NCBI RefSeq assembly: GCF_040954835.1
Contig: NC_090704.1
Location: 41,172,979-41,236,978, forward strand
Direction of reading: 5' to 3'
DNA length: 64,000 nucleotides
DNA from: Lepisosteus oculatus
Lineage: Eukaryota > Chordata > Actinopteri > Semionotiformes > Lepisosteidae
Below, piece by piece: positions 38,601 through 48,100 of the stretch; the stretch's first letter is position 1, and every line of letters starts with the position of its first letter. The translations under genes were made by a program, and so were the position numbers. The notes beneath the pieces were generated by a model. It ran no database searches and was not told the DNA's origin. It saw nothing but the letters and a program-made list of their open reading frames with translations.

Positions 38601-39536
38601 TGAGTAAGACAGTATAAATGCCCAGAGCTGTACTTGAACCTGAGTGAAAAGACAGTTGAAAACCAGCATCTGTCACCAGCATCTGTCTCGTGTAAATTTC
38701 CAGCAACGTTCCACTATTTAGGAGCAAAGAATCAGTTCAATTTTAGGGCTCAATGAGCTAAACTTCCTTTGGATGAGACATAAAACTGAGAGCTGGTGTG
38801 TGGTGAGAGTACTGGCATCACATCATCCAGGTGGAGCTGCACACTGGTGGTGGTGGAGGGGAGTCCCCATTACCTGTGTAGCGCTTTGAGTGGAGTGTCC
38901 AGAAAAGCGCTATATTAGTGTTCAGAATGTATTATTATGAATAATAATATTAAGGTTTTGAGTGGATTTCCGAGTCATCAAGATTTCTTAACATCAAGAT
39001 TTACCTTTGCCGCAGATCTGATGTGCATATCAGCGAGGAGACAGGGGAGAAGAGGGTTTTGGAAACGGAGCAGCAGGAGCAGCAGGAGCAGGCGAGTGGA
39101 AAACTCAGTAACACTGGTCTCATCTGCCCATGTGCTGTACAAGCCTTTTTTTTCCTTATCCTATTTCTGGGTGCCGAGCCTGCTGGGAATGCTGGGTCAT
39201 GAGACTGAGTTTCATCCCTCTCAAGACAGCTTTGTCTTTTACTACAATATACGTGCACTCTGGCATAGCCTAAACGAGGTGTCTAGCAACTGTGTTCATT
39301 AGAATAAGTAAAAAGAAAAATGACATCAATGTAAACAAAGGCTTAGGCTGACCAAAAGAGGTTTTTGTGGACATAAAGACAAATTGCACCCTCACCTCTC
39401 CAGGCAGGACTATCTTGAGATCTGTTCACAGAAAGGTAGGCTACACCGTGTTCACTACTTTTTATCCCTCTGTTTTATTTCCTCTTAGGTCGACGAAGTA
39501 TCTGAGAGTAGTTTAGAAGACAGTACCATGGTGTGA
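32616..39536 (+). CDS. Four-Ig-domain transmembrane receptor B (FCRL/PECAM1-like, IL-40 locus)
   Basis: Exons: 32616-32649, 33254-33280 (27 bp), 34538-34831, 35056-35355, 35473-35745, 36376-36669, 36956-37057, 38572-38599, 39016-39091, 39489-39536; about 491 aa. Layout as in receptor A: split signal peptide, Ig domains at about 21-118, 119-218, 219-309 and 310-407, a membrane segment near 412-437 with Cys-Cys, and a lysine/arginine-rich then acidic tail without tyrosine. The C-terminus STMV fits a class I PDZ ligand. Exon lengths 27, 294, 300, 273 and 102 equal those of receptor A, so the two arose by tandem duplication, but sequence divergence is considerable. Exon 9 appears to use a GC donor (CAG/GCGAGT). 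A competing structure with a GT donor at 39108 plus an extra exon 39404-39435 is also fully in frame and adds 16 residues. Intron 2 carries a LINE fragment. Function is inferred only as a cell-surface, probably leukocyte, receptor. Confidence 0.82.
33560..34470 (-). mobile_element. LINE 3' fragment, L2/CR1 (jockey-like) type
   Basis: A 166-codon frame at 33936-34433 on the minus strand matches the C-terminal part of a jockey-like reverse transcriptase: VTSFRFLGIHISKDLTW, then KKAQQRLYFLRCLKRWG and LTNGITVWYG. The element ends at its 3' side in a short tandem tail (plus-strand 'gaacttgaacttgaactt' at 33566-33590), as is usual for L2-type LINEs. It is 5'-truncated, without the endonuclease or the catalytic core. 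It lies in intron 2 of receptor B, about 70 bases before the first Ig exon. Confidence 0.8.
35865..36060 (+). repeat. tRNA-derived SINE, 3' part
   Basis: Family body words: 'gttaactggcttctgtgaaa', 'gcgatggactggtgtcccgt', 'ccaggatgtacc' and 'tgcttgccaggat'. The head is missing. It lies in intron 5 of receptor B. Confidence 0.75.
38011..38535 (+). repeat. 5S rRNA-derived SINE, near full length
   Basis: Head with 5S-like 'gctgaagctcagctggtgtg' and 'gtcagtacctgaggggagac', body with 'ccagcagggggcgctcaccc' and 'ggcgccgtctttcggatgag', tail 'aagcgctttgagtggaatgt' ending in 'aaggaattattaat'. At about 520 bases it is one of the two most complete copies in the window. It ends 36 bases before exon 8 of receptor B. 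Confidence 0.85.
38763..38950 (+). repeat. 5S rRNA-derived SINE, internally deleted copy
   Basis: Starts inside the body ('ggatgagacataaaactgag'), skips the middle, and continues into the 3' end ('ggtggtggaggggagtcccc', 'agcgctttgagtggagtgtc') with a short ATT-type tail. Confidence 0.75.
39404..39435 (+). other. Optional 32-bp exon in the tail of receptor B
   Basis: Bounded by a good acceptor ('cacctctccag') and donor ('aaaggtaggc'). If joined after a GT donor at 39108 it keeps the frame through to the STMV stop. If joined after the GC donor at 39092 it ends the protein within a few codons. No counterpart was found in receptor A. Confidence 0.35.
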
Positions 39537-40203
39537 AAAGCAATGGGCTGGAAAAAAATAAAACAATAATCTTTTGGAAGGCAGCGGGAACAATTTGGAA
39601 CAGAGTGGGCAGCTAATGACTGGAGTTCATATTGTGGACTGAAGCCGAGGAGATCCTCATCCATCAGGGAATCAAGAAAAAAAGGGATGAAGATGGTGAA
39701 GATCATGATGAAAACTGTACTCTAAGGCTCAAATCTGACCTAGATCAAAATTTCGATTTAGCCCGGTCAAAATCAAAATCCTACCACTCGAGTATTGGAC
39801 AACTGAATTTGGCTTGCAAGTGCTTACGTACTGGATATCTTGAGGTTGAGGAACATTTTACAAGGCTGTGGTGTTTTTTTTAAAACAAGCAGAAGTCACA
39901 ACGTATCATATGAATAGGAATATTAATTAGCTCTGGCAGCTTCATGATGTATACAGTATATGTGTAGGTAATGGTATTTATACAGCACCCTTCATGTCAA
40001 ACGATCCCAGCTTTACATATACTGTATAGTGAAATACGTCCTTTACCTGAGTGAGGTAGAACAGCCACAATCACCAAAAAGCAACCAATTGTATATATAA
40101 GTGATGTCTTTATAAAGGACTAATACCATGCAAATTAATTTCTGTACTGTGAAGCCTTTGCTTGTTACCACCCCGGTCCCTATAACATTGCTATATAAAT
40201 GTG

Positions 40204-40209
40204 AATAAA
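40204..40209 (+). terminator. Possible polyadenylation signal of receptor B
   Basis: AATAAA about 670 bases after the receptor B stop codon. An earlier A-rich candidate lies at about 39553-39560. Either is possible. Confidence 0.4.
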
Positions 40210-41195
40210 CACATCTGTACAATCAAAAGGCACAAACTGTATTTACCATCCAGGATTCATGCTTGCTCTCATTGCCATTGTGATACCAAAGTCAGACAAG
40301 AAAAGTAGCTCAAGGTTAAATAAGTTAAAATTTGTCTAGTATATGCATTGACAGTACTGTTCAGAAGCACACAAAAATGATTAAATAGAGGCTTTCTTTT
40401 CTAAAACACAGCTGAAACCTTACGCACAACTTTTGTGTAGTACTGTTACCTCTTTGGTTGGTTGTTTGGTTACCTGTTTGAGCAACTTTTATCAATACAC
40501 TGCAACTTGAATAATACACAGTACATGTTCCTTTAGAAACAACTCTAAAATGCAATCACAGTGCTCAGTCAACAGGAAATATACAATATGCCAAATGGAA
40601 GGAAAAAACTGAAGAGTCCTATCAACAAAAACAAAGACTAAATTACATAAAATGAACATTCTCTGTGAAAGTATTATGTTTAATATACCAATTTTAATAT
40701 ATATTTAATATACCAATTTTTGCTGGTATTATGAGGTATTATGAGGAATGCTGACTACAAATGCAATTTATTAAATAATGCGAATAAAAGTAGTTATTAA
40801 TTATCTCAGTTACCAGTTGCAGCTGTTATTATTGGATACCTGAAAGAAGCAGACTGTGTTCTATGCCTTTGGATGGTTAAACAGCGCAACGACACAATAC
40901 AATAACACCAGCGCTTCTTGTCAAGGAAATGAAAATAAACTGCCGTGTATTTTAACAATCATAAATCTTGCAATCAGCCTTAATACTGCCGGATAATTAA
41001 TACATCGTGAACCAATAAGCATGTCGTCGGCAATAATCACTCTGCAAAGGCCGCATTTAGAGACTATTCCCAACAGCTGCGCACCTCCGAACATTGAAAT
41101 GTGCTACAGTAAACAGCAGAGGGCGCTACACGCAAACACGAGCTGTTGCCTGACGAGGGCCTGAAAGATTCACAGCAGAGAGAAGATTCAGTTAT

Positions 41196-41202
<7 letters not shown>

Positions 41203-41262
<60 letters not shown>
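41203..41262. repeat. (AAT)n microsatellite
   Basis: About twenty AAT units directly next to the repeat at 41263-41545, probably the expanded tail of that element read on the minus strand. Confidence 0.9.
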
Positions 41263-41263
<1 letters not shown>

Positions 41264-41545
41264 CAACTTTATTTTATATAGCACCTTTAAAGGTGGCTTC
41301 TCAAAGCGCTTTACAGGATGACAACAACAATAAATAAAAAGAATACACAAGATAAAACACAATTATAATATACAGGAGACATGGATGGTGGTACTAAGAA
41401 AAGCAGAGGGGTGAAGAATGGAACCAGTTCAGTAAAGGCTTTCCTGTAGAAGAGGGTTCTGAGTCTGGATTTGAAGGGGTTTAGAGAAGGTGACTCTCTG
41501 ATATCCTTGGGGAGAGCGTTCCAGAGCTTCAGGGCATAACAATAG
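41263..41545 (-). repeat. Interspersed retroelement fragment with coding remnant
   Basis: The minus strand reads LKLWNALPKDIRESPSLNPF followed by a frame typical of the extreme C-terminus of non-LTR reverse transcriptase proteins. It then runs through 'agcgctttgagaagccacct' into the (ATT)n tail. It could also be a SINE that borrowed a LINE 3' end. Confidence 0.5.
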
Positions 41546-42317
41546 GACATAGTCTAGCGATATTTCTAAGGTGAAAAAAATATGTTTTGACAGTATGCTG
41601 CAAGCTTATTGTTGCTTATTCAATGCTTTTCAATTCAGGGTTTGTTGTCCCCTACGGGAAATTTGTTTTGCCTCAGAGTCCAACACAATAATACAACAAA
41701 ATCTATAATCACCAACAAAGAGAAGCTGGTTATTTCTTTTTTTAAATAAAGAGATAAAGAGATTAAACAATTTTGCATTATTTATGAATGCGACAGTAGA
41801 GGGAATGGTTTCCTAAGTCAATTTCTATTACACCTAGGGGCACAGAGGTGTCTCCCAGGTGAGAGCATTGTAAATCCACAGAGGAGGGGGTGTGTCGCAC
41901 ACTTCATAATGCTGTAGGGCTGGACTTCATCAGAGTACTCTGTACAGTGGAAATTTCCCCGGTTCCATTGTCCTAATTTCAGTGCACTTTGGCTGAATTG
42001 CCTGATAATTTCCTACCTACACAGAAGCAAATTACACTGATCCAGAGTACCTCACAGTATGGGCAATGCCAGTGTGCAGCTAGAATCTCCCTTTTAGCCA
42101 GATTACTGGCAATATTATAATGTCAGCATTTTACCAACTGCCCAGAAATTGCCAACACTGTATAATCTCTGCAACCAAAAGATTAGTCTGAACACAAAAT
42201 ACTAAGAAAATGAGCTGAGTCTAATAACAAACAGAGCCAGTCAAAAAGCTATATACTGTAAGCAGCTCTTTTCCAGTCAAACAATGCAATAATATAAAAA
42301 AAATCCTTACATGCTTC

Positions 42318-42835
42318 CTTAGCGCTTTTCTGGACACTCCACTCAAAGCGCTTTACAGGTAATGGGGACTCCCCTCCACCACCACCAATGTGCAGCACCA
42401 CCTGGATGAAGCGATGGCAGCCATAGTGCGCCAGAACGCTCATCACACACCAGCTCTCAGTGGGGAGGAGAGTGATGAAGCCAGTTCAGAGATGGGGATT
42501 GTTAGGAGGCCATGATTGATAAAGGCCAGGGGAGAAATTTGGCCAGAACACCAGGGTAACACCCTTACACTTTTCGAGAAACACCCTGGGATTTTTAATA
42601 ACCACAGAGTCAGGACCTTGGTTTTACATCTCATCCGAAAGACGGCGCCTTTTTTACAGTATAGTGTCCCAGTCACTATATTGGGGCATCAGGACCCACA
42701 CAGACAGCATTGTGAGTGCCCCCTACTGGCCAGGAGGTCTCCCACCAAGTTACTGGCCAGGTTCAAACTGGCTGAGCTTCAGTGGGCGGCTAGTTATGGG
42801 TTGCAGGGTAATATACAGTAGCTGCTGGCAGGGTC
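42318..42835 (-). repeat. 5S rRNA-derived SINE, near full length
   Basis: On the minus strand the head reads 'cccactgaagctcagccagt' and 'ggccagtaacttggtgggag', recognisably 5S-like. The body and the 3' end 'aagcgctttgagtggagtgt' match the other copies. Confidence 0.85.
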
Positions 42836-43289
42836 TGGGTAGATATTGCTTGTTCACATTTTCTCCAAAAATCACACCAATGTGAAATCTCCAGACTTCA
42901 TTGTCTCTCCTTTCGCTCTGATCTGGAGCTGGATTAGAGCGGGACTGGGACACACAGGTCTGTGAGCTTCGCCCGGGCAGTCTGGTTTCTGGACAAGACT
43001 GCACTGCTTCAGGGCATTTTACTGACCACGGCTCCTCAGATAAAGGTGGAGGTGTAATAAGACAAAGAAAACGTTGCTGATAAGTGAAGGGAGAGGCAAA
43101 TAGGAGACACCTGCTGCTTTTAGACCTGAGAATATTAAAGTCTCGTTCATGACTGTGAGGACAAAAGCAGTCAATAATTAACTAACCGCAGTACTGTACG
43201 TTAAACACACTGTGTGTTTATCCCTGGGGCTGAAGCCGCTCATTTTGTTGCAAGAGTTTTTTTCTACATTGCTATTTGTGAGAAAAGAC

Positions 43290-43625
43290 TTGCTTAGTTA
43301 GCATTGCTGCTTAGCAGCACTGAGGGCCTGGTTTCGATTCCTGTCTTGGGGTGCTATCTGTGTGGAGTATGCATGTTCTGCATGGGTTTCCTTAAGGTGT
43401 TCCAGTTTCCAAAGACATACTAGTAGTTTCATTGGCTCCTGGGTAAACTGGCCCTGGTGTGAGTGTGTGCGTGTCTGTGTCTGTGTGTGCCCCTGTGATG
43501 GACTAGCGTACCCCACCTTGTGGGTACCCGACCTTGTGACTGTTGCTTGTCAGGCTAGGCTCCTGCTCCAACGCGACACTAAAATAGATGAAGAGGTTAG
43601 AAAATGGATAAGCTGGATGATTGTC
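43290..43625 (+). repeat. tRNA-derived SINE, near full length
   Basis: Head 'gttagcattgctgcttagca' with B-box-like 'ggtttcgattcc'. The body carries 'gtgtggagtatgcatgttct', 'aaactggccctggtgtgagt' and 'tgatggactagcg', and the tail is 'gttagaaaatggataagctg'. This is the most complete copy of the family in the window. Confidence 0.8.
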
Positions 43626-45116
43626 TACACAGAAGGTAGGCAGGACAAATCCAACAGCACTGTTGGATAAACTTTATTAGCACTGTTAATAAATACTAGG
43701 GAAAAAAAAGGTGAAATGAATGTGGCCTTTTTATCTGTGACCAGAAAAACATCTCATGAACAGTTTTAAAATACTGAACAGGAACTGTTTCGTGGTAATT
43801 GAATGTAAAAACTGCAGCTGTAAAACTAGTCTTTCTCATGTCAGGCCTTGTTCAAATATTTATCTGCTTTCAGAGCCGTGCGCCTCAAGGGAACAGAAGA
43901 ATACAAAAGGAATAAAAACTTTCAAGCATTTAAAAGAAAAGGTCAAAAATCCCAGCGCTGAACTTTTCGCTTATGGTGTCTTGAGTGTTAAATCAATATT
44001 CTATTTACAACAGCGAAAGCAGGTCTGGAGCCCTTCTGGTCATCTGCGGTCAGCAGCTCCCCGCGTGGTTCCTCGAGACAGTAATTAAAGCCCATTACAA
44101 TAACAGGAAATTGGCGACCCAGTAATTAATTCACGGAATGAAAGCTTTCTTGCAGCCGTTTGAAGCATTGTGTTTTTATACACTCTTCTGGATAATCAGC
44201 AGTAAAGTCCACGAGATTTATTCTGCACGACCTTAGCAGGCCTTGCATAATGTGTCGTTATTACAGCGGGCTAAATTTCAGCTACACCCAGACTTCTGCG
44301 CTAAGGGAAATAAGTCCATTCAACAAATTTTAAACCAACTTTTTGAACTTTGCATTCATTGTAAATCACTCTATATAATAGCGTCTTGTAAAACAATAAG
44401 GATGGTTAATCGCATTACATATATATATATATCTTTTTAATGTCACGTTCATTTACTTGTTTGACTTTAACGTGTGTTGCTGTGAGAGGTCAGAATATGA
44501 ATCCGGTTCCACATCAAAGAGATTATGCCAGTAAGGGATCATCTATAAACATTTCATAAGTAAAGTGTAAACATTTCTTTCGAGTTGGGGCCTGTTTTGC
44601 AACTGAAGCGATGGCTTGGTTTTCCATTTAAAAAAAAAGTTTCGCAAAAGAATTTCGATGGGTTTAAAACCGCAAAATAAATTAAAATGTGTAATTAACG
44701 CCTGGCCATGTTTATTGCACACAACACCAATAAGTGTCAGCATTGTGTTTTTTTTTTCAATTTGCGCACAGCTACTTTTATTCTAAATATTTATTTCAAA
44801 TCAAGAGGACATATCAACTCCATTTCAAAATCTCTTATTCTGCGCTATATAGTCTGGAAATGAAGGCAGGTGTTTTACAAGTGCCTTTTATAAATCCCTT
44901 TTTTTTGTGGAGCGGCACTTTGAAGACGATTCCTTAATTTAAGGGCGCTTGCGAGATTGCGGTGTCCTGACGTGGTCTTGTCACGCGTAATGGGAGTTTT
45001 CTTTCTGTTTCAGGAAACGACGGTGAAAACGGAGAACTTTTGCCTGTCAAGGAAGTCGGCACGCTTATTGCAGTTTTCAGGACGGTGACTTCTGGACACC
45101 TGGGCTGAAACAAAAA

Positions 45117-48100
45117 ATGGAGACGGGTGCCTACGGGGCGGCCAAGGCCGGGGGTGCCTTTGACTTCCCGACTTTCCTGAAACAGCCGCAAACTATCATC
45201 CGCTTCTTAAGCTGGGTGAGTGTCCGGTAAAAACAAGAAATGTGTGCATTTTCTTTATGCCCCGATTCAGAAAATGTAACAGCTAATGTATTGCGGAGTC
45301 CTGGCGGTGTGTTTTATGAGCTAACGTGTGAGCCACCTGTTGTGCAGTTGTAGGATTTAAAAAAAAATCCGTTTTCAGGGGGGGCCCGTTTTTTGTTAAA
45401 AATAAAATCGACAGGCTCGTTTTATTAAACTTTCCGGGTCCTAAATTATGCGTCTCGTCGCAGGAAAGAGTGAAACAGCTGTTCCTTGACTTTCTCTTTT
45501 CCTTTAAATACTTTGAAATCAAAATAAACGATCGCCCTCGCCTGATTATGTAAGGCATTTTTTTTTCTAAAAAAGAGGATCGTTTTAGTGTTGTCTGCGT
45601 TTCGCTTTGGTTCAAGTTTCGCATCCATTTACGTTGTATGGTATAAAACCAGGCGCACCATACGTCTGTGAAAATGGAGCTCCAGATTCATTTTCGCTGT
45701 GATCCACAGCCGTCTGATGTGTCCAAGTTCGTCTTGTTTTCAAAAATCAGACACCTGTTCAAAACATACGCAGCACCAGTTAGCTAAGTGTTTATTTTAT
45801 GTTACAACGCCAGTAGTGCGCCGGCTTCTAACTGCAAGTACATGAAATGCAAAAACTAAAAGTCAATACGGAATCCTTTTATTGAAGTTTTGCTTTGTGA
45901 AATATTCCCTCTTTTAGTTTAAGACCTATGCTGCAAATATTTGTTTGCATTAGAGAGTATTGGAGATTGCCGAGTTTGTATCGTAGAAAACGGGCAGTTA
46001 CACTACGTCAGGTTAAAAATGTAGCTCAACACACCCTTCTTGCAAATATTTGTTTTAATTCCACTGCGCAGACGCACTTTGTGGTAGATTAATTTGTTAC
46101 CCTGCAGGGTGTCGTTTTAATTTGTTATAAACCAGTAGCTTGTATTGCGTGTTGCTTTCCCCGTGGTGTCGTTGATTGTTCGGGGGTTAAACAGGGGTGT
46201 TTTCTGGTAACTTTGAAAATATGAGACTGTATCCAGATAATTTCAAAACGGTGGGCATAACGAAGGGTATTCGTTTCACGATTATAGTACAAAGCTTTCC
46301 TTTAGGCGAAGAAACTTCTCTACGCTACAGTAATATGTGAGGTTACAGTTGGGACATGATCCCTCCGGGAAGAAACGGATTTGCCTGAGTTTTTCCAGAA
46401 AAATTCTGAAGGGGGTTTAGTGGTCTAACGTCTGTGCAATCCTTCAGCTTTGACACGCTTGGCCAGATCAATGTGTGTGTGTGTCACAAGGCTCGGCAGA
46501 GGACTTGCTGCTTATTGCTACCAACGTAAAGGAAATGATTAGATTTTTTTGTTGTTGAAAAAAATGTTGGAAATACCCTTGAATTCTAAAGCATACTAGC
46601 CTGTCGAACAAGGGGGTTTTATCTGAAATCATGGTCCAGTTTATTTCCCATAAACTTCCCCTGCAGAAGCAAAACTGAAAAATAATATTTTGAGAAACTT
46701 CTCAAAACTGAGGAGGACATCCTCCCCCCCCACAAAGTCCATTATTTGGAAAGAGATCTTGAATTCATCAGCTTTTTTAAGATATAAGATATTTTTGATG
46801 TAGCCCTGTTAACAGCACCTGGGCAGGTAAAGATGGTATTTAAATTGGTACTAATCATTTTCCTGTGGGACAGAAAACCCTCTTCCGTGATCAACAATTA
46901 CCACCCATGTTAGTGAAATATATACTGTACTGTATAGTCATCATTTAAAATAATACATTTTCAAAGGTGTACACGGGAGGCAGAGGACTTTATCACAGAA
47001 ATACGTGCTGAAACACTTTCAGCGTCTTTTCAACATACTGCCCATTTTCAGCCCCCGTGCAAGGCGACTCATTTGACCACATGCGGCATCTTTTCGTAAG
47101 GTGAGGACAGAGGGCTGTTTTTGTCAGTAAGGTTCTTGACTAATCCCTCGTTCTGCAACTGTCTCGTTATCGCTTAAGCTCCCGGGTTGTGTAAGGCTGC
47201 GAAGCCGAGACTAAGACAACAGCCCAGACTCAAGATCGGCCGTTCCGCTCTCAAAGAGCGAGAAAGAGGAAAAACGTGGCTGTCGATTTTCAGCTGCTGG
47301 GTGTTCTTACCAAGTGTCCACCCTCCTAATTTACAATTGAACTCGGGTCTGTGGATCAGGATGACTGCAGAATACCGGGTTGACATTGACAAAATAACGT
47401 TTAATACACAGAAGGGGCCATTCTACGAGCACAGCAGACCCCAGCCTGGCCTGGTCGCAGTCCCAGTGGAAGAAGGGACAAGTGATTCCTGGTGGAACAG
47501 TATGTGCCCCTCTGGCCGTGCTCTCTCAGGCCTGTGAAAACAGAAACAAGAGCAGAGAGCTGGGGAAATGCGATACGTGGGTCACCGCGCTGCCAGGATT
47601 GGTGACTTGCACATGATGCATGATGTTGGGCCGCATAGTTTTTTCACTCGGTGCATGTGATTCATGGTTCCGTTAGGCGTGCATTTTAAAAAAAAAAATC
47701 TGCCCTAGAATAGGGCAAACAGCGGAATTGTCAGAAAATCCCCCTGGTGCTGTTTCTTCACGCGGGGGTGTGGGCGGTAGTGGCAACAAGGTGCCCATGT
47801 GATGCGCCGTGTCTCGGGCCCTGGGGTGCTGTGGTTGACACCTGATCGTGACGTTTGGTGCTGCTCAAATCCCCTTGAGGCGCCACGGAAGTGGAAAAGC
47901 TTAGGTCACGCTTGGGTTTTATTGCGGCCGTGGTCTGAAGTTCGTATGTCTTGCCACACGAGTCGCACCAGTAAAGATCAAGCAGGGGAAAAATTCTTCA
48001 TACCTAATCGAGTATTGTTAATAAATGGAAACCTTACTGTCGCTAACACTCCTGTCCAGGCGGTACATCAGTGTGATTTGAAGGATTAAACAGCTAGGTG

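Larger units (their letters stand above)
40210..45116. other. Intergenic stretch before syngr2
   Basis: About 4.9 kb with four repeats (41203-41262, 41263-41545, 42318-42835, 43290-43625) and no recognisable exon. The last ~200 bases before 45117 should hold the syngr2 promoter and leader. They are moderately GC-rich, without an obvious TATA box. Confidence 0.5.
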
